A stretch of DNA of 64,000 nt, taken from NCBI RefSeq assembly GCF_017744115.1, contig NZ_JAGHQW010000004.1, forward strand, positions 1-64,000, written 5' to 3'. The notes under the pieces are model-generated. The model was given only the letters and a program-made list of their open reading frames with translations, did not search any database and had not been told where the DNA came from. Numbering within the stretch: position 1 is the stretch's first letter; the number at the start of each line of letters is the position of its first letter. Below are positions 1 through 8,669 of the stretch, piece by piece. The translations under genes and the position numbers were made by a program. This DNA comes from Salinisphaera sp. G21_0. Lineage in GTDB: Bacteria; Pseudomonadota; Gammaproteobacteria; Pseudomonadales; Endozoicomonadaceae.

Positions 1-119
1 GTTACGCACCCGTCCGCCGCTCGTCGGCAAAGAGCAAGCTCTTCCCGCTACCGCTCGACTTGCATGTGTTAGGCCTGCCGCCAGCGTTCAATCTGAGCCA
101 TGATCAAACTCTTCAGTTT
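1..119 (-). rRNA. rrs: 16S ribosomal RNA, 5' end (partial)
   Basis: Read on the minus strand, the first 119 bases are the 5' end of a bacterial small-subunit rRNA. The near-universal primer-site sequence GAGTTTGATCATGGCTCAG lies at about 113-95. It is followed by the conserved AACGCTGGCGGCAGGCCTAA and ACATGCAAGTCGAGCGG segments and the V1 loop. By analogy with E. coli the mature 5' end is near 119. The rest of the gene runs out of the window to the left. The sequence is of gammaproteobacterial type, but too little is present for a genus call. Confidence 0.97.
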
Positions 120-304
120 AAATCGTTGTGTTGCTTTACTTCGAAAAGCAAGGCAACGGCTCAATGTCACAATTAAACGTACATGAATTTACAGGTATGT
201 TCGCTTGATCAATTAAGCATCTTAAATAGTTCTGAACACTCTCTTAAAGAGAGGCCAGTTAACCGATGCAATCGCACAAGCGCCCACACGAATTGTCTGA
301 TATC

Positions 305-316
305 TTGTTAAAGAAC
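305..316 (-). promoter_or_regulatory. rRNA antitermination boxA in the 16S leader
   Basis: The minus strand reads CGTTCTTTAACA, differing by two bases from the E. coli rrn boxA TGCTCTTTAACA. It sits about 190 bases upstream of the mature 16S 5' end, in the transcribed leader. boxA recruits NusB/NusE for rRNA antitermination. The match and its position make this assignment fairly safe. Confidence 0.8.
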
Positions 317-480
317 GTTTGCTCTGGATAACTGGTCACTGGCAACTGCCAACCGATCACCGAAAGCAAGGCCGCCTATCTTACCGTGGCGACTTTCGTT
401 GTCAAGCATTCGTTTTTCAGAAGAAGAAAGAAGCTTTCCAACTCGCTAACGTTGCTCTCAAGCCCTGTCAGCGGAGGCGC

Positions 481-508
481 ATCTTACCGCGCCAGCTTGA
501 TTTGTCAA
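481..508 (-). promoter_or_regulatory. rRNA promoter P2
   Basis: On the minus strand a perfect -35 TTGACA (508-503) is followed by a 16-base spacer and a -10 TAAGAT (486-481). A GCGCCTCCGC discriminator comes directly after. A 16-base spacer and a GC-rich discriminator are typical of strong, stringently controlled rRNA promoters. It lies about 360 bases upstream of the 16S 5' end. Confidence 0.8.
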
Positions 509-629
509 CCGGTTGTTTTTCATTCAATCCAAACAACCCATTTTCAAACCGCACTTTCCGGTCAGCGATGATGATTCATTCTGCTGATCCGTGGATGACC
601 GTTTGGGTCAGTCCGTGGAAGTAAGGCGC

Positions 630-657
630 ATGATAGAGAAATTTTGACTTTAATCAA
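630..657 (-). promoter_or_regulatory. rRNA promoter P1
   Basis: On the minus strand the -35 is TTGATT (657-652), the spacer is 16 bases, and the -10 is TATCAT (635-630). It is followed by the same GCGCC discriminator as the downstream promoter. The shared spacer length and discriminator support a tandem P1/P2 rRNA promoter pair about 150 bases apart. Confidence 0.72.
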
Positions 658-864
658 TAAGCGACAGTCGTTTTAAGTATAATCACCTAGAACAACCGAT
701 GTGATATAATGTTAGTAGTACTTATGAGCCAGTCTATGAACACACAGCTCGCTTGATTGGCTGTGCCGGGCTCAGGGATTTTTCACCACAAAAACATTAT
801 TGCCTGAAACTTTTCATACTGTTTCATGATCCAAAGGGCTTGAACGTGATAACAGGAAATTCAA

Positions 865-2220
865 ATGCAAGCCGCCCAGTCATTTACTTCAATGCTTTCT
901 GGTAGAGCCCTCCCTGATAATCCAGCGACAAATAATTCCTCCGGGCTTCCTCCAGATCTCATCAACACTTTTTTCCACCGTGGTGTCAGGATGATCACTG
1001 AGTTGCCCCCATCATACATAAATGTAGTACGTTGTAGCAGGGATCACATCCTCGGAGACATAGTCCAATGCTATCAAGGGCATTTACTGTGTCGTCATTG
1101 CGTACAGCATGAGCAATATAAACAACCAAACTTCCCCCCGGGGGATTTATCTGACTACCGTTGCCCTATAGATAAAGACTCCCTTTTTCCGGACACCAAT
1201 TCAACCCGGGAAATAAAATTTGTTTATCAAAGTCAATGCCCTTCAAACACCACCTATAGAAACACTGGTTGCACATGGCGCGGGTCTTATAACGGTATCA
1301 AGGGTCATCTCGACAAATGTGAAAATATTCCCCTGAAAGACAGGATAAGAATGCTACAACACGATCGTTCAGAGGATGCCAGAAGGATAGATCAGCTTAT
1401 TGATCAGATAAAACAGCTGGAATCGCTACTCAAAAAGCCACAACCATCTATCCAAAACAGGATGGCATCACTGGATAAAGATATGGAATTAATGAAACAA
1501 CAAATGCAACAAATTACCCGGGAATTTAACGCAAAACTTCAGGCGCTGAGAACGTCTCCCAGTACCTCACTACCGCCTGACTTTAAGCAACTCTACAATA
1601 ATCTAGAATCTCAGACTGAAGAAAATCGTCTTGCTATTGCTGATATCAAAAACGACATTACCAATGCACTTCATTTGATGAGTCAACTCAGGGATGTCGA
1701 TCCCAATACTTTGCCTCAGATGGCTGGAGCCCTTAAAGTCAATGCCTTACAGGACAAAACAGCATCCCGGAACGGTACCCTGGTATGGAAGATTGATGGA
1801 TTTGCAGCCAAACGGATGGCGGCTATCAATCACAACCCAGAGTCCATATATTCACAGCCATTCTGTACCAGCGAATTCGGGTATAAGATGCGAGCAAGGG
1901 TCTACCTGAATGGTGATGGATCAGGAAAAGGCACTCATATCAGCTTGTTTCTGGCTTTAATGAAAGGTGACTATGATGCTATTCAGCGTTGGCCGTTTCA
2001 ACACAAAATTACTTTTATGATCCTCGATCAGAATGGTTTAGATGACGAGTTCGACGCTTTCTCCCCCGACCCGAATTCACTATCTTATCAACGACCAATA
2101 AAGCCAAGTAACATCCCCATTGGCTGCCCTAAGTTCCTGGCACTCTCCAGGCTGGAACATGGATACGTTAAAGATGACACCATGTTTATCAAGATTGTTG
2201 TAGATACCAGTCAGAATTGA
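865..2220 (+). CDS. TRAF-like protein: RING finger, TRAF-type zinc finger, coiled coil and MATH domain
   Basis: This 451-residue protein has the domain order of eukaryotic TRAF ubiquitin-ligase adaptors. Residues about 57-103 form a RING-like finger with C57, C69, H73, C76, C79, C100 and D103. The expected second cysteine is D60, and the final CPID resembles the CPVD of TRAFs. Residues 125-152 (C125, C136, H148, C152) look like a TRAF-type zinc finger. Residues about 160-290 are heptad-rich and probably coiled coil. Residues about 303-449 match the MATH/TRAF-C domain closely, with motifs such as VYLNGDGSGKGTHISLF, RWPFQHKITFMILDQ, YQRPIK and GCPKF. The start has AGGA about nine bases upstream. 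No signal peptide is visible, so any host delivery would need a secretion system. Likely acquired from an animal host and likely acts on host ubiquitin signalling. The domains are seen directly; the role is inferred. Confidence 0.88.
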   Translation: MQAAQSFTSMLSGRALPDNPATNNSSGLPPDLINTFFHRGVRMITELPPSYINVVRCSRDHILGDIVQCYQGHLLCRHCVQHEQYKQPNFPPGDLSDYRCPIDKDSLFPDTNSTREIKFVYQSQCPSNTTYRNTGCTWRGSYNGIKGHLDKCENIPLKDRIRMLQHDRSEDARRIDQLIDQIKQLESLLKKPQPSIQNRMASLDKDMELMKQQMQQITREFNAKLQALRTSPSTSLPPDFKQLYNNLESQTEENRLAIADIKNDITNALHLMSQLRDVDPNTLPQMAGALKVNALQDKTASRNGTLVWKIDGFAAKRMAAINHNPESIYSQPFCTSEFGYKMRARVYLNGDGSGKGTHISLFLALMKGDYDAIQRWPFQHKITFMILDQNGLDDEFDAFSPDPNSLSYQRPIKPSNIPIGCPKFLALSRLEHGYVKDDTMFIKIVVDTSQN

Positions 2221-2360
2221 CACTCCGACGATTAATGAAGGATTGAATGAGCAGTCAAAGAAATAGTAGAAAGCTCCCATTGTTGCTCAGAGGGGGCTCT
2301 GTAACACTCGTTGCCATTATGCAATCAGGAACACCATCAGAGGTTCATTATGCGTATTTA

Positions 2361-4118
2361 TCATCTGAACTCATCCACTGAACCCGTTTCACCAAGTAAT
2401 CTCTTAAGCCGCTGTTCATTTTCAACCGATAACTCGCAAGCCAGCTCCTGTTGATGTTTACAGATCGTTTTATGAAGTTCTTTGTGTGACAGCAGCAGTT
2501 GCCGTAATGATCCAAGCCGATGTTCTAAAAGCCAGTCGTATAATCGAATATGTGAATAGTTAATTGAGGGATTGTCTTGAGAATCTTCATCCTCATCACT
2601 ATCTTCAATATCAGACTCTATCCCATCGTCACTCTCAGTTCTTGTAAAACGACGTCTGTCAGGCTCCAACCCTACCCTGATAAAATCACTGGTTGATGCG
2701 AAGAACATGGCTTCCATACGTTTCATGAAAGCATCGGTGCACGATTCCATAACAGGCTCATAGGGCAGGTAGATGAAAGGCCGAAGACTCATCCCTACGG
2801 GGTGCTCAGCCCTGGCTTGTGCCAGCAAGTCGCCAAGCTTCACTCTATTGTGTTCACTCAAATAGCTGGCAATCATTTCGACCGTATCATCAATAAGATA
2901 GAAAACATCCGGATAGTCTTTTAGCAGTCTACCGATATCCTCCTCCCGGGTTTCCATCAATGTGTCCGAAATAGCCCCCTTCAGAGCGTCAATATTTTCT
3001 GGAAAATGGTATTTGTAGGCAACTTTCAGGACGTAACTGCATAATTCCAGCTTCCAGCTAAACCCGCTATCTTCTTCATCTTCTTCATCTTCTTCGAAGG
3101 TACTGAAACACACCCAAAGCAATGACTGGCCATCACTATCAACACCATTCAGGGCCAACCCTTCTTTTATCCAGTAGAGCAGTACCTGGACATCACTACG
3201 GAAGTAACGGGGGATCATTTTACTGACAAAAAGTGATGCTTCACTGATGCAGTTACTGATATCTAATCCATGAATGGCAAGCAACCCCAGTTTTTCGCTA
3301 TCAAGCCTGCGATCTTTGATCATTGTCGTCATCGGAATGTATTGGGCACGATTGTCGACGTCACCGGTACTGGCTCCTGCCCGCAATAAAAGCACGGCCA
3401 TAGCATTCCAGGAAGTTGAGCTCAACGCATTAGACAGGGCTGTTTCGTCGTTGTTGTTCAATGCATCAAGGATTTCGGGATTTTCCCTGACTTTCTTCAA
3501 TAATATGGCCATAAGCTCCCGGGTAGCACCAGCGGAGCAGGCAGTGTGTAATGGCGTGTTGCCCAATCGATCCGTAGTCAGCGAAGCCCCATGACTCAAA
3601 AGCCAGATAACTACGATATCCGGATGAACCGGGTACTGAGACCGATTCAGACTATTCCTCCGAAGAATACAGCTCGCTTTACAAAACTGGTGCATCAGGG
3701 TTTCCCCTGCAAAGTTAATAGGCTGATTGATATCAACCCCACCCTGACTCAAATACCATTGCAGTTTCTTCAGAATATTTGGGTCACGCACGGACAGTGG
3801 AGAGTACCAATACACCGTATCATGGGGCCCATATACAGATGTTTGGCATATACTACGGACTTGTTTGGCGTAAATATCGATGACCCTGTTCTGTAACAGC
3901 GTATCTAATTCCTGAATGTCGGCATTGTCGCGAAACAGCATATTGCACTGGCATAGTGAGGAGCGGATCAATTGTGTTGTGGGGTTTTGGCACACGACCG
4001 ACTGACCATTGAATTCCCCTGCATTGCCAGACTGCATTGACAGGTGGTGGCAAACCACAACGGGAAAGGGAAGAACCGATTTGAAGGCCGTGAGATCCTC
4101 AGGAGTGACCGTATTCAT
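2361..4118 (-). CDS. ankyrin-repeat protein with acidic tracts
   Basis: The product has 585 residues. Clear ankyrin signatures lie in the first half, notably LLSHGASLTTDRLGNTPLHT, then a unit around NNNDETALSNAL and LLLRAGAS. The surrounding sequence probably forms further degenerate repeats. Two strongly acidic stretches follow: a run of E and D at about residues 345-355, encoded by a short in-frame repeat of GAAGAT-type codons near 3070-3095, and a second near 500-520. No transmembrane segment or signal peptide is evident. The ATG is preceded by GGAAGA about eight bases upstream. Ankyrin proteins of this kind in symbionts and intracellular bacteria often act as secreted effectors; no enzymatic domain is visible here, so its function is unknown. 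Confidence 0.75.
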   Translation of the reverse strand: MNTVTPEDLTAFKSVLPFPVVVCHHLSMQSGNAGEFNGQSVVCQNPTTQLIRSSLCQCNMLFRDNADIQELDTLLQNRVIDIYAKQVRSICQTSVYGPHDTVYWYSPLSVRDPNILKKLQWYLSQGGVDINQPINFAGETLMHQFCKASCILRRNSLNRSQYPVHPDIVVIWLLSHGASLTTDRLGNTPLHTACSAGATRELMAILLKKVRENPEILDALNNNDETALSNALSSTSWNAMAVLLLRAGASTGDVDNRAQYIPMTTMIKDRRLDSEKLGLLAIHGLDISNCISEASLFVSKMIPRYFRSDVQVLLYWIKEGLALNGVDSDGQSLLWVCFSTFEEDEEDEEDSGFSWKLELCSYVLKVAYKYHFPENIDALKGAISDTLMETREEDIGRLLKDYPDVFYLIDDTVEMIASYLSEHNRVKLGDLLAQARAEHPVGMSLRPFIYLPYEPVMESCTDAFMKRMEAMFFASTSDFIRVGLEPDRRRFTRTESDDGIESDIEDSDEDEDSQDNPSINYSHIRLYDWLLEHRLGSLRQLLLSHKELHKTICKHQQELACELSVENEQRLKRLLGETGSVDEFR

Positions 4119-4297
4119 AATAAATCTTCCAAATTGCGTTTTTTGTGAATGTCAATCAACAGCAATCCATTTGAAAAAGCGCAGGTCGATCATTGAATAT
4201 AACCAGATAGCCAGTCTGGTATAAGGTGGGAGATAATCAAGTATTATGTTTGGGATGCGCCCCGGGAAAGAGCGCAGAGGAGATAAAAAAGCGGTAT

Positions 4298-5188
4298 TTA
4301 CTGGATATGGGCCAACACGCCATCCAGCTCATCCAGTGAATTGTAGGAAATGACCAGCTTGCCTTTTCCTTTGGCACTGCACTGAATGGCGACCCTGGCT
4401 CCTACCTTTTCAGACAACTCATCTTCGAGCTGCCTTATATTAGGGTCAAGCCGCTTAACGGTTTTTCCGCCTTTTTCCTTTTCCTGCTGGATTCGGCGAA
4501 CCAGTGCTTCCGTCTGACGCACAGACAATCCCTTTGCGGTAACGGTCCGGGCTACTTCTAACTGATCCTGTTCGCCCAGGGAAAGCAACGCTCTTGCATG
4601 GCCCATTTCCAGGTCGCCATATTCCAGCATTTTCTTTACTTCAGGGTTCAGGGCCATCAGTCGCAATATATTAGCAACGGCAGCCCTGGACTTACCGACG
4701 GCCTGGGCCACTTCCTGCTGGGTCAGTTCGAACTCTTTTTGCAGTCTGGAAAGCGCAATTGCTTCTTCAATAGGATTCAGGTCTTCCCGCTGGATGTTTT
4801 CGATCAGTGCCATGGCAATGGCAGCCTCATCGGGAACCTCACGAATCAGGGCAGGAACTTCTGCGAGGCCTGCCAGCTGTGCTGCACGCCAGCGACGCTC
4901 ACCGGCAATGATTTCATAGCGATTCTGCCCGGCCGGACGAACCACGATTGGCTGCATGATGCCCTGCTCTTTAATACTTTCAGCCAGCTCTTCCAGGGCA
5001 TCGGGGTGCATGTCTCGGCGGGGCTGGTACTTGCCACGCACCAGAAATTCAACGGGCAGGTCTTTCATTGTCCCATCCAGTGACTCCTTGACCGGTGATG
5101 GCCCGGCAAGATCATTAGACAGGGATGACGGTAGCCTGGCGCTACCCAACAGTGCATTTAAGTTAGTACCGAGACGTTGTTTCGCCAT
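4298..5188 (-). CDS. parB: chromosome partitioning protein ParB
   Basis: A 296-residue ParB/Spo0J protein. The N-terminal nuclease-like CTP-binding domain shows QPIVVRP and the GERRWRAAQLAG motif. A central helix-turn-helix (around EFELTQQEVAQAVGKSRAAVANILRL) binds parS. The C-terminal dimerisation region follows. It begins three bases after the parA stop codon, so the two are co-transcribed. The probable targets are the two perfect parS palindromes inside recF in this window. Its length is normal for the family. Confidence 0.97.
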   Translation of the reverse strand: MAKQRLGTNLNALLGSARLPSSLSNDLAGPSPVKESLDGTMKDLPVEFLVRGKYQPRRDMHPDALEELAESIKEQGIMQPIVVRPAGQNRYEIIAGERRWRAAQLAGLAEVPALIREVPDEAAIAMALIENIQREDLNPIEEAIALSRLQKEFELTQQEVAQAVGKSRAAVANILRLMALNPEVKKMLEYGDLEMGHARALLSLGEQDQLEVARTVTAKGLSVRQTEALVRRIQQEKEKGGKTVKRLDPNIRQLEDELSEKVGARVAIQCSAKGKGKLVISYNSLDELDGVLAHIQ

Positions 5189-5191
5189 GGG

Positions 5192-6001
5192 TCAGTGAGT
5201 TCCTGTTTTCCTTGTCGACTTGCCGTTAAGCCCCTTGATGTCATGCTTGCGTACCAGCTCTCCGGCCAGGGCCAGATAAGCCACCGCACCACGGGAGTTC
5301 CGGTCATAGGCCAGTACCGGCTTACCATGACTCGGTGCCTCGGCAAGTCGAACATTACGGGGAATCACGGTTCGGTAGACCTGATCACCAAAATGGTTGA
5401 TGAGCTGTCTCGATACTTCTGTGGTCAGCGTCATCCTGGGGTCATACATGGTGCGCAGCAGACCTTCGATGTGCAAATCGGGATTGATGGTTTCCCTCAG
5501 GCCTGCAATGGTTTCCATCAGGGCCGTCAGACCTTCCAGTGCATAGTATTCGCACTGCATCGGGATAATCACCCCACGGGCAGCCACCATGGCATTAATG
5601 GTCAGCATGTTCAGAGAGGGAGGGCAGTCAATCATGATAAAGTCGTACTGATCTTCAACTCTGGCAAGCGCGTCATGGAGTCTGGATTCCTTGCGGTCCA
5701 TCTCCATCAGCTCAACTTCTGCTGCCGTCAGGTCGGCGTTTGCCCCCAGCACATCATAACCGCCATCCCGGGATGGCAGGATTGCCTGTTCGATATCACA
5801 GCGCCCGGTCAGTACATGATAAACGGACCATTGCTGAGCATGTTTGTCGATTCCGCTACCCATGGTGGCATTCCCCTGGGGGTCAACATCAATAAGCAGC
5901 ACCCGCTGCTTACTGGCCGCCAGGGAAGCCGATAGGTTAACGCAGGAAGTGGTTTTGCCAACCCCCCCCTTCTGATTGGTTACCGCTAGAATTTTAGCCA
6001 C
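5192..6001 (-). CDS. parA: chromosome partitioning ATPase ParA (Soj family)
   Basis: A 269-residue Walker-type ATPase with the deviant Walker A motif KGGVGKTTSCVNL at residues 10-22, the DVDPQGN motif, and IDCPPSL as Walker B. It drives ParB-parS segregation along the nucleoid. It is translated between rsmG (16 bases upstream) and parB. In many gammaproteobacteria the run is mnmE-mnmG-rsmG-parA-parB. Here mnmG is absent and mnmE lies at the far side of the origin. Confidence 0.97.
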   Translation of the reverse strand: MAKILAVTNQKGGVGKTTSCVNLSASLAASKQRVLLIDVDPQGNATMGSGIDKHAQQWSVYHVLTGRCDIEQAILPSRDGGYDVLGANADLTAAEVELMEMDRKESRLHDALARVEDQYDFIMIDCPPSLNMLTINAMVAARGVIIPMQCEYYALEGLTALMETIAGLRETINPDLHIEGLLRTMYDPRMTLTTEVSRQLINHFGDQVYRTVIPRNVRLAEAPSHGKPVLAYDRNSRGAVAYLALAGELVRKHDIKGLNGKSTRKTGTH

Positions 6002-6017
6002 AGCCGTTTAATACCAT

Positions 6018-6692
6018 TCAATGCCTGTTACGCAAAATGACAAGATGACGATCGCCGTCTGTGCCCGGTACCTTTAAAGGCTCACAGCCAACCAGCTCAA
6101 TTTCGTGACGATCCATCAATTCCTTCAATTCTTCTTCAGGATATAGCCCTTTCATGGCCAGATAAACACCTGAAGGTGATAATAAGTGTTTTGTGCCATC
6201 TACCATATTAACCAATGAGCTGAATGCCCGTGAAGTAATGGCGTCAAAAGGGACATCCACCTGAAAAGACTCTACGCGGGAATTAGTAACTTCCAGGTTA
6301 TTGAGCTGAAGGTCCAGTTTTGCCTGAAGCATGAAGCGGGTCTTCTTGCCATTGCTGTCCAGTGTCGTGAATTGTTTATCAGGGTACATAATCGCCAGAA
6401 CCACGCCTGGCAGTCCCGGGCCTGAGCCTACATCCAGAATCACCTCGCCAGAAATATGGGGAACAATACTCAGACTATCCACAATATGCCTGAAGACCAT
6501 CTCTCTGGGGTCACGAATGGCGGTAAGATTGTAGGCTTTATTCCACTTGTTCAGCAGCAGAACATAGCGGGTCAGCAAATCCGCCTGAACCGGGGACAAA
6601 TCAAGACCGAGTGATTTGGCACCCCGGCCAATATCGTTCTGTAATGTCTGAGCCAGGGAGTGGTCGGTTAATGATGATTGAGAAGCGTTCAT
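6018..6692 (-). CDS. rsmG: 16S rRNA (guanine-N7) methyltransferase RsmG
   Basis: A 224-residue S-adenosylmethionine-dependent methyltransferase that modifies G527 of 16S rRNA (E. coli numbering). The family core is clear: LLNKWNKAYNLTAIRDPREMVFRHI, then the SAM-binding ILDVGSGPGLPGVVLAI, then DAITSRAF. It is first in an rsmG-parA-parB operon. Its usual upstream neighbour mnmG is missing; instead the next gene upstream is an unknown coiled protein after a 134-base gap. Confidence 0.95.
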   Translation of the reverse strand: MNASQSSLTDHSLAQTLQNDIGRGAKSLGLDLSPVQADLLTRYVLLLNKWNKAYNLTAIRDPREMVFRHIVDSLSIVPHISGEVILDVGSGPGLPGVVLAIMYPDKQFTTLDSNGKKTRFMLQAKLDLQLNNLEVTNSRVESFQVDVPFDAITSRAFSSLVNMVDGTKHLLSPSGVYLAMKGLYPEEELKELMDRHEIELVGCEPLKVPGTDGDRHLVILRNRH

Positions 6693-6826
6693 GGATTCCT
6701 TCAGCCAGCGGGCGGTAAGCCTTGCAGTGACAATAAGCTACCTGGATGCCCTCTGGCTTTACTGATGAGAATAGATAACTGATCAGTCTATTTCATAACT
6801 TTGATAAAATCGACGCAATCATTCAT

Positions 6827-7687
6827 TCACGAATTATCATTCATCGCCTGCAGGGATGCCTGTAAGCCGGCCAACTGTCCTTTTACTTTTTGATAGGCTT
6901 CATAGGTTTTGATGGTTTCTGCCAGCCTGGCATCTCTCTCAAGTGGCTCTTTGTCCGGATCATAAACAGCAGTTACATTTTTCGCTAACTCCAATGCCTT
7001 CATTGCTTCCACGCACATACTGACGTTATTGGGTAATCTCGTTGCAGGTTGAGCCACAGGCTGCTGACCATTAGCATGTCTGCCATGATCCTTTGCCACC
7101 TGAACATTAACAACCTCTGCCTGTACATTAACAATCTCCACCTGTTTTCCCAGTTGTGCCGTATAGTATGCGACAAGTGACCTTTTCAATGCACCGCAGC
7201 GCATGGCCGTGGCGTAGCAAACTACATCCTGGGCCTCTTTTGAATCGATATCCACCCGGGGGACACAGGTTGCCCATGTACGCTCAATTTTCGAACACTC
7301 AAGTCGTAATTCGATAATAGCCTCGGTCAGCTGTGTTTTTTTCTTCCGGCGTGCAGCAAGCTCATCCGGCGGATTACATTCTGTTGAACTCTCAGGGGCC
7401 TCTGCCCCTGCTGACTTTTCATTTTTCTCCCGAACACCAGCCTGAGGGGGAAAATCATCAGGCACTTCAGGCAAGGTAATACTGAACTCCTCCAGTTTTT
7501 TTGCCGACGCATTTTGGTGGCTGCGGGCAGGAAGGTAGGGGACAACATGTTGCGGCACGGCAGGAAGCAGATCGATTATGTCATCATCATCTGGATCACG
7601 ATTCATAACATCATGAGCCACAGTCATCAGATCCTGCATAACAGTCTCAAAACCAGGAATAGCCAAAGCGGGAAAGTTAGGTGACAT
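6827..7687 (-). CDS. uncharacterised protein, partly coiled coil
   Basis: I do not recognise this 286-residue protein. The N terminus is proline-rich with an acidic patch of consecutive aspartates near residue 35. The middle (about residues 110-150) is charged and helical. The C-terminal third is alanine- and lysine-rich helix ending near residue 286. A short internal near-repeat, VEIVNVQAEVVNVQV, lies around residues 180-195. No signal peptide or membrane segment is seen. GAGGTAG stands about ten bases upstream of the ATG. It is flanked by housekeeping genes and by a YiiX-like hydrolase and looks like accessory content, perhaps an effector; that is only a guess. Confidence 0.65.
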   Translation of the reverse strand: MSPNFPALAIPGFETVMQDLMTVAHDVMNRDPDDDDIIDLLPAVPQHVVPYLPARSHQNASAKKLEEFSITLPEVPDDFPPQAGVREKNEKSAGAEAPESSTECNPPDELAARRKKKTQLTEAIIELRLECSKIERTWATCVPRVDIDSKEAQDVVCYATAMRCGALKRSLVAYYTAQLGKQVEIVNVQAEVVNVQVAKDHGRHANGQQPVAQPATRLPNNVSMCVEAMKALELAKNVTAVYDPDKEPLERDARLAETIKTYEAYQKVKGQLAGLQASLQAMNDNS

Positions 7688-7896
7688 GGAACTACCTCAT
7701 TCACAAAATGAAAACTATTTTCTCTCTGCGCGCAGACATTAACTTTAGAGAAAAGTTTCAACAGCAGAAGGAATTGTGTGGTTGTCGCAGATTACTCAGT
7801 GACTGATTAAATCAAGACAGCAGTCTATCAGGCAGGAAAATAAGGTTAGTCAAAACTGGTGCAGATCTGATCAGAAAATGGTTTCAGGCCAGAGTT

Positions 7897-8589
7897 CTAA
7901 GCCAGTGTTGACCCTGGCTCCAGACTGCATAAATCCTGACAATTTTTTGCTGGAAGTGATCCAAGACTATTAATAGACATTAGCTTGTCGGAGCAGGAGA
8001 GCAGCGCCGGATGTGAGCCGGGAAGCCCTTCCGGTATCTCCTGGCCAATGGCTTGATAATGGTCAATCCAGAACGGCATCAGCTCTCCGGTTTCCATATC
8101 CCGGAAACTCATGGGTGTTTCTTCAAACAGGAAAATTCCTTTATTGGCATGGCGAAACGCATGAACAATTAATTCACTGCAATACCAGCTTTTCTGGTGC
8201 TCTTCCTGATTCGGTCGGTAGTGAGGGTCATAGGGTATCGACAGCTGCTGCTCTGCAAACGCCAGGGCATCAGGTACCAGTGCCGAATAACTCGATACCA
8301 GCCGACAGACCAGGACACACGGTCTGCCATGGTTGTCTAAAACCGAGCTGCTGACGAAAGCATCCAAAGCGGTTTTCTGCACCCGGGGCATTACAGCTTC
8401 TATAACCATGCCATCACCGTCGTAGAGTGCGACATGATTAATGGCTGCACCGTCCCGACCCGCAAAGAGCCGACTGATAACCCATTCGGCCTCTCCACCT
8501 GAGCGCAGTTGGAACAGCAGGTCACCCGGCATGAGGTCTTTGGCGATCACATTGGCTGGCATTACAGTGACTGGCAGCGCTTTATCCAT
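7897..8589 (-). CDS. YiiX-like permuted papain-fold cysteine hydrolase
   Basis: The 230-residue protein matches the YaeF/YiiX type of permuted NlpC/P60 (papain-fold) enzymes. It opens with PGDLLFQLRSGGEAEWVISR. The probable catalytic histidine is in INHVALYDGDGMVIEA and the probable catalytic cysteine in SWYCSELIVHAF; this order, with His before Cys, is the permutation that defines the group. There is no signal peptide, unlike periplasmic YiiX. Family members include amidases and lipid- or protein-directed hydrolases, and the substrate cannot be read from sequence. It stands alone on the minus strand between accessory gene 6827-7687 and aroE. Confidence 0.78.
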   Translation of the reverse strand: MDKALPVTVMPANVIAKDLMPGDLLFQLRSGGEAEWVISRLFAGRDGAAINHVALYDGDGMVIEAVMPRVQKTALDAFVSSSVLDNHGRPCVLVCRLVSSYSALVPDALAFAEQQLSIPYDPHYRPNQEEHQKSWYCSELIVHAFRHANKGIFLFEETPMSFRDMETGELMPFWIDHYQAIGQEIPEGLPGSHPALLSCSDKLMSINSLGSLPAKNCQDLCSLEPGSTLA

Positions 8590-8669
8590 AACGAACCCAA
8601 TATCTGAAAATCATCCCGTAATTGCGTTACAGGTAATATAAAGAATCATGTTCAGGAGTATAGAACCTG

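Larger units (their letters stand above)
120..864. other. rRNA leader and divergent intergenic region
   Basis: This 745-base stretch separates the 16S gene (minus) from the TRAF-like gene (plus). It holds the rRNA leader with boxA and two tandem rRNA promoters, listed separately. Short open frames at 319-624 and 386-571 on the plus strand overlap the rRNA leader and have no coding look. TATAAT-like hexamers at about 78-83 bases past position 600 and at 705-710 on the plus strand could serve the TRAF-like gene, but neither has a convincing -35 partner. Confidence 0.6.

Noticed and set aside
319-624. Open frame in the rRNA upstream region
   Set aside because: It overlaps the boxA leader and rRNA promoters, and the translation looks non-coding.
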